DNA of 64,000 nucleotides from Blastomussa wellsi (GCA_947652115.1 OX393573.1:4414052-4478051), one strand, 5' to 3'; positions 1 to 11,853 are shown, counted from the stretch's first letter. Notes: generated by a model from the sequence alone, not told the origin. Numbers and translations: made by a program.

Positions 1-1067
1 ACAATCTTTTCCCCACTCACATGTCATTGCCTTATTTGGAAACTAAAACGCACGTGATCAATGTCACACAACAACGACGGGGGAGGGCTAAGTCTATTAC
101 TCTCGCACACAGATATATCTGTCAGGACCAGTAATGTGGTTCCACTGTATTGATGCTGCTAGTGTGAAGTTGGTCATTAAGTTTCGCTCGAATGCTCTAA
201 ACTGAATCGCTTATAGAGACTTTTGAAAAATTGCCCTCTTTGAGACGAGCTTGATGTTTTCCAGATTCACATATAAAAAAACTTAACTGAAAGCTTATAT
301 ACCTAAAGATAAAATACGGAACGAATTGTTTTACAAAGGGCGATTCTTGATAAGAAAGAAAAGCTGTGTACATGCAACTATCAGACTTTATAATATGTAC
401 AAGAATGTTAATTAATGTAAAGAACCAGTGAACGAATGATTAAAGGTACGTGAAAAATATGCAGGTATTCGCACTGCATAAATTATCTTCATCCCATATA
501 AGAACACAAATATTGAATAAATTGACTTTGTTCAAGTGCAACGGCGAAACGAACATTCTAAGTGCTCAGAAACAAGGATTATGGAATATTGATGCGAGTC
601 TGTTCTGGGTGTTTTCTCTAGATATTTATAGCGGAGCTCCAGCAGCCCGAAGGGCCGCAAAGCGGAGCCCCATAACCATAGGAGAAGGACAATCGTACAT
701 GCATAGAAAAATAGGAGAACCATGCATTCAAGTTTTCATGGCCGACATGGCCAGTGGCATGGATCGCGGGCGCGTGCGCCCTACAACTGACTGGTGCATT
801 GGTATAGTAGATTGCATTCTCCCAACAGATGGCAACATGTCAAATTAGAGAAAAGCCACTGCGTGTAATTAAATTAGTCATTAACGTTATTGTTTATTTA
901 GCTTTTGATAAGAGGAAGGACTCCAGTACCCTGTAAAATGTTACACGAAGGAAAAAGGCGATCAAATACCGTTACTTGAAATCTAAGACGATCAGTGGTA
1001 TTGTTTATTTTATTACAATTGATTTGTTTTTCATTTATTTCGGGCAGATTTTTGACTTCTTACCATC
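1..1067. other. 5' flank without a convincing gene
   Basis: AT-rich sequence. The longest open frame (450-848) begins at GTG, runs through a repeat-like stretch rich in gcggagc/ccgaaggg (about 631-672) and resembles no protein family I know, so it is not called. The last 100 bases presumably hold the 5' UTR and promoter of the peptide gene at 1068; I see no clear TATA box. Confidence 0.5.
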
Positions 1068-2080
1068 ATGAGGACTCTTAGTGTTGTCGTACTTGCCGCC
1101 CTGATTGTGACCGTTATGTCACGCATTCCGCGTTACCCGGACATGCAGGAATCGGCCAGGAGAGGTATGTTTGCTTGCAAACACGGCGTGTCCCTCCTTA
1201 GCTAAACCGCAGCGTAATATGGGAGCAAAGCACATTCGTGACTATTGAGCCTTCATACTTTACGTTGAGCCAAAGCTGTTGACCAGAGATCATTTAAACA
1301 AGTATGTTTCCTACAGAAACAGTTTTCTGCTGTAAAATGTATCCAAATAAAATTCTTCGAAAACTTGCACGTGCGCGAAAGTTCTTTTTGAGTGATTCGC
1401 TTTACAAAAATTCAGTAAAGTACATTATCTATGATGAATTCACACGTACCATCTGAGTGATTAAAATTATTCTGGTCAGAATTATTTAAGATAATAATGT
1501 AATATAGTATGGTTACATGTCGAGTTTAACCATTCCCCTTCCGCCTAATTGAATGATTGTCTGATTGGCTGACTGACTTCTTAACTGACTGACTTCCCGA
1601 CTGACTGGCTGCCTGACCGTCTGCTGACTTCATGACTGACCGTCTGACTGACTAACTAACTGGCTGATTACCTACCTGACTGACTTATTCACTGATGACC
1701 GACCGACCGACTGGACTAACAAGTTGATTCAATGACTGACTGTCTGATTGACTCCCTGAGCACCAGAAAAACAAACAGACAGATTCACTGACTGACTGCC
1801 CAATTGGTTAATTGACTGAATGATCGATTTCTTTTGAGTTCTTGGTTTAGTCTTTAATTTGCTCTTCACCAGTTTTACGAAATCATAAACCAGAAACTAC
1901 ATCAGAGTCATTTTTTTAGAGCAACCGAAACCTTTCGAGGAATTTCAGGACGCCAGAGACCTGAAGGAATTTTTGCTGAAGCAAGATCCCACTTGTGACT
2001 ATGTCAACTGTTACGACCCCTGTATGAAGCGCACAGGAAAACCATCGTCATGTTCTTACTGCGGTAGCGATTGTGACTAA
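1068..2080 (+). CDS. small secreted cysteine-rich peptide, two exons
   Basis: Exon 1 (1068-1164) starts at ATG and encodes a short signal peptide (hydrophobic VVVLAALIVTV core) and a propeptide ending in a dibasic Arg-Arg. The donor at 1165 (GTATGT) and acceptor before 1920 (TTTTTTTAG) join in phase 1. Exon 2 (1920-2080) encodes an acidic stretch and a C-terminal domain with six cysteines spaced C-x4-C-x3-C-x9-C-x2-C-x3-C, ending one residue before TAA. Total 85 residues. The likely fate is secretion, cleavage after the dibasic site and formation of three disulfides. This is the size and layout of cnidarian secreted peptides (toxin-like, antimicrobial or coral small cysteine-rich proteins), but the spacing matches no family I can name, so function is open. 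A broken paralogue lies at 8823-9352. The intron carries a CTGA satellite. Confidence 0.75.
1545..1815. repeat. degenerate (CTGA)n satellite in the peptide-gene intron
   Basis: About 270 bases of tandem CTGA/GACTGACT units with point changes and small slips, wholly inside the intron of the peptide gene. It is absent from the intron of the paralogue at 8905-9196, so it arose or expanded after the duplication. Confidence 0.85.
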
Positions 2081-2425
2081 TACGTAAGTTTATTAAGGAA
2101 TAATAACTATTTTTAACATGTATCATATGTTTGCTACGCGCCTAGCGCGTGTTGACTGGAAAATTTCAATAGATGAGTTGACGCACCCACGGCAGAGGCA
2201 TTGGGGGATTACGCCTCCACTCGTGTCCAATACTCACCACTTGATACGAGTTGACAAATACGTTTTACAAGTCGTACAAGTCGACAAACTGTTTCGACTC
2301 TACAAACACCGTTGTCCACTTGAAAAATACATCTTATTATTACGCAAGGGGCCGCTGGTCAAGTTGACAACTTGAACGAGTCATCGACGTTATCGTTGTC
2401 GTCATCATCATAAATACAATAAATA

Positions 2426-2646
2426 GGGGAGCAGGGTTGGCGCAGTGTTGACAGCGCTCGCGTTTCACCAATATGGCCTGGGTTCGATTCCCGGCCCCGG
2501 CGTCGTATGTGGGCTGAGTTTGTTGGTTCTACTCTGCTCTGAGAGGTTTTACTCCGGGTACTCCGGTTTCCCGCTCACCACAAAAACCAACATTTACAAT
2601 TGTTATGATTAGATTTAATTAAATATAATTTGATTTGATTTCATTT
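2426..2646 (+). mobile_element. tRNA-derived SINE with a conserved central domain
   Basis: The 5' part is tRNA-like with pol III promoter boxes: an A-box-like GTTGGCGCAGTG and a B box GGTTCGATTCC. A body follows with GTTGGTTCTACTCTGCTCTG and CTCCGGGTACTCCGGTTT, then an AT-rich tail with TTTAATTAAAT and GATTTGATTT. The central body resembles the deeply conserved eumetazoan SINE domain described as Nin-DC; that identification is from memory and should be checked against Repbase. Confidence 0.7.
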
Positions 2647-3693
2647 GTGCTTTACAGTGTACCCAATTTGTACGTCAGTGCTAGATACAGTTGACACTCA
2701 AATAATGTTCATTAGTAAATACAATAAATACATTGCTTTTCAGTGACAATATACAATAGAATTAAAAAAATACATTTATAATAATTAAAAACCATTAAAA
2801 CGAAATATTTAAGACGCCAGAGAGAATTTAAAATATCATCATCATTATCACTCTCATTACAAACAATGGTCTTTTACTGAACTGTAGATCTCATTAACAG
2901 TCCAAGAATAAATTAAATGAAAAACACACATTACAAGTTCTTATAAATGCGTAAATATATTGACTAATTAATTTAATCCCAGAGCATCTTTTTATGTTAT
3001 AGTACTTTACTCAAGTGTTATTATTTAATAGGCATGTCCTATTTTATTGGTGGCAGATCGCCTCTTGCCTCAACAGGGATTTTATTCCAGAAGGCTGCAG
3101 TTTGCTGCCTCTCAGTTTGGTCTGGGATATGCAAATTTATTGTATAGTTTATCAGATTCCGACAGTGCACGTTACAAGTTTCACTAACGATACTTCGTAG
3201 ATACGATGGAAAAAAATTGGAGTAGATCTTGTGCATGACGGCAAGGAAGAAGTCCGTGCAAAAGTACCTGTGAGAAATACCAGGCAGTTCTCGGATGACT
3301 TTTTCAGCTTGTTGAGATTTAGGCTGTTGATAAGCACAAGGGTTGCTATGGTTTGAGCAAATATTAATGATTGACTATCTTTGCCCTTTCAGGAATTTGA
3401 CCATAAGCCCTTGGTTACACAGATCCTTTAACAAGAAGTTGTTTCCTTCCTTAGTGTGAAAAAGACCAGTGTTCAAAAATAAAAAAAAAGTTGTGTGACT
3501 GAAATTGTCTATGCTTCTGCTTTATTGAATATGCTGGGGTTTATAAGGCTTTTCTTATTAGCGGAACCAAAAGGCGACTCTGGAGATTTAACAGGAAAAA
3601 CAGCGCACACAGAAATCGCCACTCGAAAGAGCACGCGCTACGACATCTTGTTATCAAAGGTTGTCTCCTGAGGCAAACATAACACCATGCACT

Positions 3694-4150
3694 CAATAGA
3701 CCTTATTCACGATAGCGCCATGTTTGTTTTCACATTGTAATGCAAATTAGGCACGTGATTTGTGTGGGGCAAACAAGCCTAAATCGACAAATTTCACCAG
3801 GTTTCTTGTCATGTCTGATAATTTTTTTCATAGTCATGCTTTGGTTTCTATTTTGCGCTTTAAATACTCTAAGTTTAACGCAATTTTGGCACTTTCATAA
3901 AAAAGAAAACGGCTTGTGTAGTTAACAAGTCAAGATATCGAGTAACTATTTCAAATTAACCTTAAAATGAAATCATTATTCCATAACTTGGCTCTCAAAT
4001 GTAGCTTTACCGCAGATACTTCACTATTTGGACCGTCCGATTTTCCAAGAAACGGCATCATTTCAGTGTTTGCCGCTTAGCAGACAACGTGGCTAATTTG
4101 CATTACAAAATGAAAACCAATATGGCGGCTATCGTGAATATGGTCTATTG
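3694..4150. mobile_element. foldback MITE, ends CAATAGACC...GGTCTATTG
   Basis: The left end reads CAATAGACCTTATTCACGAT and the right end is its near-perfect reverse complement. Similarity continues inward through GCCAT and through TAATGCAAATTAG (left) against CTAATTTGCATTA (right). No clear target-site duplication. Non-coding and non-autonomous. Confidence 0.75.
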
Positions 4151-5480
4151 CGTGTGACAAATTGCACGAAAACATCTCAAAAGAATAAACACGTAGTCTA
4201 AATTGGCCGACAACAAAGATGTAAACACGTTTGAGCCGAATCGGTCGTTTCTTTATGTAAAGATTTGGCTTCGAAATAAACTTTTGTCAATTCTTCACGT
4301 AGTGAATGCGCCGCAGCTGCCTGGGCTGCCGGGCTGTATACTACTACTTATTTTGCAACAAGTCCTTTATTAGCCTGTTCCAATGCGTTCGGTAAGTGGG
4401 GAACGGCGCAAAGGAAAAAGGCAGGTGAAAAAGTAGGGAGGGGGCCTTCCTATATTTTAGTTCGCCTAATAGGTCCTTTGTGGTTTCGTACGTCAGCCAA
4501 ATTTACCTCGAAGGTATTTGTTCTCTCAGAAGTCATTCAGTCAATTGCCGGTTTGCAAACCAGCCCGAGAGATTCAAATGACAATAAGCGTGGCGACCAT
4601 GTTCAATGACCACACTAAAGAGGCGCATAAACATGGCGTCGATGACGTCACTTGCAAACCAGTCGGTCTCATCCACCAAAGGTATGAGTGATTTGTTTCC
4701 TGTTTAGAGTTAGTTTTAATCAATTAGAGCAGCCAATAACGTTCCACATCAAGAAAGCTAAATACATTCAGGTATAAATATACTAAGAGAGAAACAGCGA
4801 CATATCTTTTGGTCCAAAGAAGACTAGATTGAAGGCTCGTTTTACAACTTGGACATCTTTTCATGTTTATAACACTATTTTATACTGTTACGTTACCAAA
4901 TTCTATCAAAGGTATCACCATTAGAATTCGTCTTTTCTTGTTTTTAGACTAGAAAGACTAACGACCGCAGAGAGGGAAGTTCTGTCCTCATGAAACATGT
5001 CGCAATATTATAAGACCGCGTTAATCCAAAGCACTGCCTGGGAACAGATGAAAAACTGATAAGCAAGGTCTTTTTTTTAATTTCGCGGAAACTGGAAAGG
5101 GCCATTGAGCAACTACAATTACTTGCTATTATTCCGAAATATTTTAACTTCTAGAACTGATTTGTTTTGGAATAGTCTAACAAACTTGAGTACCATCGGG
5201 GGAGCCCAACGTGTCTGTTCCCCACTTTATCTGTTCCCCAGCGAAAATGTTTCTGGCTTGCAAAATGTTTCAGTAAATGTTTTCTCATGGACGTTGTCAC
5301 CGAAAAAATACTATTTTTGCACTGGCCGATTGAAACTCGGAAGGGCGACCGAAAAACTGCTCGACGCGCGTTCGAGTCTCGTTGAGAAGAGGGGATTTCA
5401 ACGGTTTTCAGTGCCATTTCCTCGCGTTTGTTTGTTCTGATTGCTGGGACGTGATGAAACGTAATATTTATTGTATATTT

Positions 5481-5673
5481 AAGCAATAGACCACACTTGC
5501 TATGGGTTTATAGCGGTAATAACCCACGCGGGATGTTTAGGAGAACACGAGAAAAGTTTGTAAATCACGAGCCGCAGGCGTCGAGTGATTTACAAACTTT
5601 TCGAGTGTTCTCCCAAACATCCCAAGTGGGTTATTACCCCTATAAACCCATAGAAAGTGTGGTCTATTGCTTT
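5481..5673. mobile_element. nearly full-length palindromic element, copy 1
   Basis: The two arms are reverse complements over almost the whole length (AAGCAATAGACCACAC left, GTGTGGTCTATTGCTT right), with a central GAGCCGCAGGCG. The 3' flank to about 5780 carries a tail (CAGAAGACGCGCGATTTTCC, AATCATAGCGCGCGCATTGA) shared in inverted orientation with the copy at 62844-63138, so palindrome and tail form one family. Confidence 0.8.
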
Positions 5674-6427
5674 TATATAATAATTCAGAAGACGCGCGAT
5701 TTTCCATGTGTTTACCAGCACAATAAACCATAGCTGATTGCCCAATCATAGCGCGCGCATTGATTTTGTTATTATATAAATTCTTTTAAACACTTTTTTT
5801 CTGGCAGTTATTTTTTAGCTTGTTTGTTTACGTTTATATAGTCAGTCAATCGCGTAACAGCGTTTTATCTCATCCCTTTTAAACCGTGTAACCGTTTGTT
5901 TCCATTTTTCACTTAGCATTTTATGCCCATGATGAAGAGGTTGGTTTTGTCCATCCGAAATATTGGGCTTAATTAAAATACCTGCTGTTTGATCAGCCTT
6001 GCATCATTACGTTTGTTTTTCAAATAAAATTCACAGCTGAAGTATCTGATGACGTCACAAAAAAACCCTCACACAACATTAAGGGTTTGTTTATTTTCCC
6101 TCCTATTTTTTTCTTCTTTTTTTTTCTATTTAATTGTTTTGCTCAAGCTTCAGTGCCAACCTATCTTCCATATTTAAATAGTATTAGTTAGTTTTACTCA
6201 GCTCGATTAGCTTTTTAGTTATTCTGAGTAAGCGTTACCTATTTTTGTATCAATATATTGTTGTGAATTATGATTAACTTTTCTTAATTTAGCAATAAAG
6301 CTTGTTGTTGTTGGTTTTTTCAGACCGAAACACCCCGAGTTAGTGCTCGGCCAGAATCCAGTTCTTCTCCATCCTGTTCGCTGTACGCTTCTTTCTCAAA
6401 CATTAGTAATTCATCGAGTTAAAACAA

Positions 6428-6507
6428 AGAGACACTTCGAGACAGTGTTTCATCACATTTCCAAACACCTCGGTGTTTGGATATCCAGATGAAACATTGT
6501 CTCTCGT
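6428..6507. mobile_element. short foldback element, GAGACAGTGTTTCATCAC family
   Basis: Arms GAGACAGTGTTTCATCAC and ATGAAACATTGTCTCTC surround a CCAAACACCTCGGTGTTTGG hairpin. A longer relative lies at 21353-21470 in the PARP-like gene. Confidence 0.65.
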
Positions 6508-7147
6508 GTTTGATGTATTTCGTAAAAAAAAATCAGTTGTGAAATAAATCTGTTATTAACCAAGCCTACTCGAGACCATGCTGTGAGAATATCGACCCCA
6601 GACCTCGGGCCGATATTCTGCCAGTATGGACATGGACGAAGACTTGTATGGCCGATTAGGCCCTGGGACGAGACCGACGTCCACGGCAGGAAAGATAAAC
6701 ACTTCAGCGTGGATGGGTTTCGTCAGTTTCCTGCTGTGGAAGTCAACGGTGAAAATGCATTGTAAAGAGTTTCGTGAGCTGCTTATACTTCATTTTGCCG
6801 ATAACGATACGTGAACGCGTTTCGGAACAAAGCTAACTTTATCGTAGATAAACGAACAGTTTAGTCGGGGAGTCTTCCAAATTAAAAAAGCCGCCGTAAT
6901 CTCCACATACAGTGCGGCCACAAGTTATACTTTTAACCTCTGTCTGTAGGTGGAAAGAAATCCGTTTTGTTTTACACACGGTCCGATTTAATATGTTATC
7001 GACGCTATCTTATTCACTGAGGAGCCATTTAGAGTGAAGGAATCTCCAAAGAAAACAAGTAAAAATGAAAAACTATACGAAACACACTCACATTCACTAC
7101 AAGAAATGGCGGCAAATGACGTCCCCAACGAGGTGTGGACGAGTCCA

Positions 7148-7374
7148 TTCTCGTCCCCAGAGGCCGCGATCCTTTTGGTCAGCACCAACAATCACGACCT
7201 CTGGCCGTCTCCAAAACCGGAAGTCCGCGAATCACGGACTCATTGTCGAATCTGACAATTCTGATTGCCTGAAAACTACAGAAAGAGTACTCTGCGCATG
7301 CTCACAATCTGAGGGTGGCCAGAGGTCTCGATTCCTTGGTGCTGACCAAAAGGATCGCGGCCTCTGGGGACGAG
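7148..7374. mobile_element. MITE, CTCGTCCCCAGAGGCC family, copy 1
   Basis: Terminal inverted repeats of about 38 bases (left CTCGTCCCCAGAGGCCGCGA, then TCCTTTTGGTCAGCACC). The inner part contains CGGAAGTCCGCGAATCACGG and AGTACTCTGCGCATGCTCAC. Close copies at 44483-44712 and 41396-41612, a shorter one at 31581-31662, and a fragment near 38215-38254. Confidence 0.8.
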
Positions 7375-7900
7375 TCGTGCTCGATGAGGCATGCGTGGTA
7401 GAGTCGAGTTTTGTATTTCCAACTTCTGGTCGTTGACGTTCTCGTCATCACTGCTAAAGGTCCGTAATAACTTGCATATAACTGACTGGTCATGTGTTTC
7501 ATTCAATGTAGCTAGTTTCGTTATTTCATAATTGTTTACATGGTTCAACCAAATTTAAACACAGGAGCCTTTCAAGAACTTGGTAATGTAATCCGGCTTA
7601 AATTCACTTCATGTATAGCACAAACATAGCACGCGTTATTCCCGCTACGTCATTTACTATTTATAGATGTACAAGAACGCCAATCCCGAAAACAAGACCC
7701 TCTGTCAATCATGCAGTCGATGATAGCCAATCAGAATTCGTGAATCGCAAATCGGCTGCCACTCAAGTTTCAGCCGACTACCCATTTATGGGACAGTCCC
7801 AATTTTATGTTACGTTGTCCTTACGTTCATATCCAATGCTTTTTAAGTACTCGAAATTGTTGGACTTTTCCCCTTCCGTCGATTCGCAGTCATCTTCAGC

Positions 7901-8423
7901 ATGGGAAGAGCTTATAGCACATTATCAGGATTCATTGGAAGATGGTCAAACGCATTTCGCATGCAACTTACTTACAGCATAGCCAACAGGGAGGAAGACG
8001 ACGATTCAGGTAAAGACGAAAATAAGAACGATAACCAAATTCATAATCGCCCTGATGGCGGCAACTTGCAACTCGACGAGAATCGAGAAGACTATGTCGT
8101 ATTAAGAGGCGAGTCTACGCCGCAGAACGCCATGAAATGTACATATAACGTCCAAATCTGCAATTGCGGTAATGTGGTGACTGGTGACAACAATACGATA
8201 GTCGTTCCACAATCGGGTCAAGACCCGAAGAAACTTCGAATTGCAAAGGGGGTTGTCACTGTTGTACCGGAGGTCGATGAAGCCAAAAACGATTCGAAAA
8301 AAATTTTGAAAAACGATTCGCTCCGACGAAGGGCTAACGCTCTAACGTCAGCACTTGAATCCCTTTACGGTGGCCAGTTGACATTATCAACCCAGTTGAT
8401 AAAACCAAATTATATTGTTATAC

Positions 8424-8468
<45 letters not shown>

Positions 8469-8625
8469 CTGTTTTTAAAAACATCAAAGTACAGGGTTCC
8501 TTGCTTGTGGTTATTGGTGACGGAAACGGAATATATTTATGAACTGCAGGAAAGCAATTTGTGCCAAGAGAAAGCTTCCACGGTCATCTCCTCTACAATC
8601 TGAGCCACTCTCGTTCGCGCTGTCG
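7901..8625 (+). pseudogene. truncated RHIM-like/TPR gene copy, TPR domain lost
   Basis: Starts MGRAYSTLSGFIGRW, matching the start of the intact gene at 12128. It keeps the acidic linker and the first RHIM-like motif (VQICNCGNVVTGDNN, about residues 83-97). From about 8283 the frame runs into Penelope-like sequence and stops at 8455, leaving an open frame of 184 residues. After the insert, homology resumes near 8497 with the second motif (VVIGDGN, now frame-broken) and fades out near 8625; no TPR region follows. Upstream homology to the intact copy extends back to about 7700, so the promoter region was duplicated too. It is either a dead copy or a short RHIM-only product. Confidence 0.75.
8283..8497 (+). 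mobile_element. Penelope-like element 3' fragment inside the gene copy
   Basis: Contains the motif cluster GATTCGCTCCGACGAAGGGC and TTATCAACCCAGTTGATAAA, also found in reverse at 43555-44080 and 49975-50450, where it lies downstream of a GIY-YIG reading frame. Comparison with 12460-12490 in the intact gene places the insertion just after the GTCGATGAA codons. It is a 5'-truncated 3' end. Confidence 0.7.
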
Positions 8626-8822
8626 TGGTATGAACATACTCAAGAAAAAAAGAAAGAAAAAAAAAGAAAGAAAGAGAGAACAAAAAAAGGATGAACTTAA
8701 TATCGCTTTGATAAATTTAAGACAATTAGTTGCATCTTTAATTTTAATTACACAATTACTTTTCAAATTTCTTTGCAGATTTCTGCCTTGATTTCCATGT
8801 GTAAAAGTACCATTTGTTAACC

Positions 8823-9352
8823 ATGAGGACTCCCTGTCATGTCGTGGCTGTCGTCCTGAATGTGAAGTGGTGTCACACATTTCGCGTTACACGAAAATGC
8901 GGAGGTATGTTTCGCTTGATCGTTTCATGTGACGTGATGTCATGCGCTCTTGCAGATAAAACTGAAAATGTTTTTATGTGATTTTTGGCAAAAACTAAAC
9001 GCATAAAACATAATATTTGTTAGGTGTTATCTGGGATTCGAGGGCCACAGGTTTGTTACTTGCAAGACTGTTATGTGCTACCCTCGTTAAACAAAGTCGA
9101 TTATTTATTATTTATTTATAATGATTAATAACTAGAAAATCATTTATGTTAAATTCATCAAGAGTAAATAGATGACACCAAAATCGTTTATTTCAGGACC
9201 AATGAGTCCTTTCGAAGAACGCCTGGAAGCGAAAGATGCAAGGGAACTTTTGAAAGAGGGACCCTGCAGAGAGCCCTGCTACTTTAATTGTATGTGAATT
9301 TGTGGCAGGCAATGGTCAATCAGAATTTAAACATTGTGGCTCGGACTGTTAA
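8823..9352 (+). pseudogene. broken paralogue of the secreted cysteine-rich peptide
   Basis: Exon 1 (8823-8904) starts MRT as in the gene at 1068 and keeps the same phase-1 donor (G|GTATGTTT), but its hydrophobic core is degraded and it is 15 bases shorter. Exon 2 (9197-9352) keeps the acidic lead-in (PFEE...L..KDARELLK) and the first cysteines, then reaches an in-frame TGA at 9295-9297. The final Cys-Gly-Ser-Asp-Cys block and its TAA survive downstream, out of reach. With the TPR-gene copies this shows that a peptide-plus-TPR block was duplicated in tandem. Confidence 0.8.
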
Positions 9353-9692
9353 TGATTAGCGTCCCAAAACCGTGAGTGTGATTGCATGAATAGTATTCTC
9401 AGACAGCAGGATGAAGCTGAATTTTAAATCCCCCGGGCTAGGGAGGGGGGGGGGGGGGCACTCCCTTACTATAGCTGGCCTTAACGGAGAAGAGCGATCC
9501 AAGAAGATATTGTTTTCAGGGTTTTTCGTCCTAAACGGGGTATCACTCTTTAACTTAAATTGGGTATCTGTACACGTGACATGGGTTGCTATTCTTAGGA
9601 ATAAATAGCCTGTTCCAGGCTCTCAAATAGTCGCGGGCGAACGAAGAGCATCTTCTTTCGCTCGCCAGAATACAGAATACAGAATAATACTG

Positions 9693-9990
9693 AATACGAA
9701 CTCAGAGACAAGGAAAATAGATTAGCTCTACCTAAGCCCCGAACTGACTTCCTTAAACGTAGCTTCTGCTACAGCGGGGCTCAATTGTGGAACAGCCTTC
9801 CTCGTGATGCTAGAGTGACTAAATCTTTTCCTCAGTTTAAAGATATTCTGAATCGTATAAAATGTCCTCACACTCCCACACGGCAAACATGTAAATCAGT
9901 TATCTTTAATTGTATATATTGTCTAGTGATGTTTTTACCGTGTATAAATAAAGTTAATGTATGTATGTATGTATGTATGTATGTATGTAT
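9693..9990 (+). mobile_element. 3' end of a non-LTR retrotransposon
   Basis: The plus-strand frame reads LPKPRTDFLKRSFCYSGAQL then WNSLPRD, the usual C-terminal block of LINE polyproteins. It is followed by a stop, AATAAA-like sequence and an (ATGT)n tail at 9957-9991. Only the 3' end is present. Poly-C tracts follow at about 10008-10028. Confidence 0.75.
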
Positions 9991-10310
9991 GCCAGCTTCC
10001 GTTCGCCCCCACCCCCCCCCCCCCCCCCGACTATTCACGAGCCTGAGTGGATGAGTGAGTAGATGTCCCAGGAAGCACAGATCACTCAACAAAGCGTATT
10101 TTGTTCCTGTATTTTAAATCTGATCTTAAAATAAGCTAAAACACTGCTTTATATTTTGTCATAAATAGTGACTCGATACTCACATATTTGTACCTCTTCT
10201 TAGATAAACGGTTTTGGTAGTGTCTATCGTAGAGTGATTGTCGATATGGTCGATACTGGGAGTGGTCAAGAATATTCAACGATATCTGTAATAGACACAC
10301 ACCTTACAAG

Positions 10311-10506
10311 GAAGTCAAAATCAGAAGTCAGGCTCTTCCGTGGATCACTACCCAGATACGTCATACAATAATGAACAAGAGGTTCAAAATTCTGCTGGGA
10401 GGCAGACGAACAAACAACGCGGATTTCTGGAGGACATATCGTGAGCTGCGGACCAAAGTGACGTTAGATGTCAGAAAGGCCAAGTGCAAATATTACACCA
10501 CGCTAT
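10311..10506 (+). mobile_element. LINE ORF2 linker fragment
   Basis: The plus-strand frame reads ALPWITTQIRHTIMNKRFK, later FWRTYRELRTKVTLDVRKAK and YY, the linker between endonuclease and reverse transcriptase in many LINEs. No neighbouring endonuclease or RT is left. Confidence 0.6.
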
Positions 10507-10771
10507 TTACATTTATTTATTATTATTATTTTTATAACTTATTAGTATATTCTCAGCTCCGACTATTGCATTTCTAGCTTTTTGATTGGCTTAAAAACTC
10601 CGACTATGAGCCAACAGTCGGAGTTTTACGTCACATGGAAAATAGTGCGCCAAGTTTAAAAATTTTACGCACGAAGTTTTTAACTTCAGCCCTCTATAAT
10701 GGCCGCCACTGGCAGGTTTCAGCAGCTGTCTCCCACAAAACTTCAAGAGATATGGTTTGAGAATTTACTAA

Positions 10772-10892
10772 AACAATTACATGTATTCCATTCACCCTTG
10801 TTGGATATGAAGTGATTATAACCAACTCGCGCTACGCGCTCGTTGGTTATTTTATCACTTCATATCCAACGCGGGCTCATGGAATAATTGTT
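10772..10892. mobile_element. palindromic foldback element
   Basis: Arms around TTGGATATGAAGTGAT and ATCACTTCATATCCAA flank an inner hairpin CCAACTCGCGCTACGCGCTC. The outer ends pair as ACAATTACATGTATTCCA with TGGAATAATTGT. Confidence 0.7.
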
Positions 10893-11187
10893 ATTTATTA
10901 TTATTTTAGGTGTCCCCTATTAGTAGAGGGTTTCTACCCTCGGCTAGACTCGAATTGACACGTAAATAAAGTCATTCATTCATTCATTTAAAATTCATTT
11001 TCTCGGGCTCTGATAATTACTTACATCTGTACCTTTTATCAAGGGTAAAAAAATAACGCAATATGATTTAAATTATTCTGGTACTCGATTTTTGTCCAAC
11101 TTAAATAAATATTACTCAACTTCCTGATGGATTCCGTCTTAAATCCATTGTATTTTTTATCAATAGATCGCCACGTTCGTGGCTTCT

Positions 11188-11295
11188 TTTGTGTATATTT
11201 AAATTAGCCTGACTAACCTCGTTTGAGAGTAAAATTTCTTTAGACTTACTAGCTCAAAAACGAGGTTAGTGAGGCTAATTTAAATCTATACAAAG
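11188..11295. mobile_element. foldback element, AAATTAGCCTGACTAACCTC family
   Basis: TTTGTGTATATTTAAATTAG at the left pairs with CTAATTTAAATCTATACAAA at the right, and AACCTCGTTT pairs with AAACGAGGTT. A relative sits in a CAND1 intron (61409-61561). Confidence 0.7.
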
Positions 11296-11518
11296 GAATT
11301 TCAAATTGTTTTGATTACATGTCAATGGAAACCCCTGAGCATAAATTATGTTGAGCGTTTCGAGGTGACAGCCAATCATAGTAGATGTCTAACAATGCTT
11401 ACTATCAAGCAACCAATCAGAGCGCGGTCAACCAGATTCTGGAGAAACAGAATACGATTAGCGACGCCGTTTCGCAGACTTCATTTTTCCGCTTTAGGAA
11501 TAATAGACGGCTGCGCGC

Positions 11519-11853
11519 AGGCTTCCAGTCCGTACTGCGCAGTCTCGGGATTTGTTTACATTTCTGTTTTGAATTCGTTGATACGTTACACTTCGGTAAC
11601 TGCGTACGTGTAGTTTTTGAGTCAGCCATTACGGGTCGTTTTGCTTGGGAGTTCGCAATGGGCTGAAACGTCGGTTTGGAATATCGTCGAGGTTCGTTTA
11701 CTCTTTATTATAGTTCTGCAAGGATATCGGATGTTAAAATAATGAAAAAAGGGTAAGTTTTTACCCGTAATTTTCATTTTGGTTTGTTTACATTTCATGT
11801 GAGGCGTGATAAACATTGCAGGCGGAGATTGCGCAGTACGGACTGGAAATGGC
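11519..11853. mobile_element. foldback element upstream of the RHIM-like/TPR gene
   Basis: CTTCCAGTCCGTACTGCGCA at the left is inverted as TGCGCAGTACGGACTGGAAA at the right, with a second inner pair around TTTGTTTACATTTC. It ends about 275 bases before the start codon at 12128, so it may contribute promoter sequence. It is not part of the duplicated block shared with 7700-7900. Confidence 0.6.

Larger units (their letters stand above)
2651..7690. other. gene-free spacer rich in small transposons
   Basis: About 5 kb with no open frame resembling a known protein. It holds foldback elements at 3694-4150, 5481-5673, 6428-6507 and 7148-7374. The open frames at 5105-5440, 6583-6814 and 7065-7436 lie in repeat-like or MITE sequence. 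Confidence 0.6.

Noticed and set aside
450..848. 132-residue open frame on the plus strand
   Set aside because: Starts at GTG, overlaps repeat-like gcggagc sequence, low hydrophobic order and no family resemblance.
1545..1815. CRISPR-like array
   Set aside because: Four-base satellite with no spacers, inside a eukaryotic intron.
5105..5486. Overlapping 111-residue frames on both strands
   Set aside because: Both frames are open over the same DNA, which looks like repeat sequence next to a palindromic element; no domain seen.
7065..7548. Open frames of 66-123 residues on both strands
   Set aside because: They lie in or read out of the MITE 7148-7374, whose sequence recurs at 44483.
11311..11816. 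Several 64-100 residue frames before the RHIM-like/TPR gene
   Set aside because: Within or beside the foldback element 11519-11853; no shared frame with the duplicated copy.
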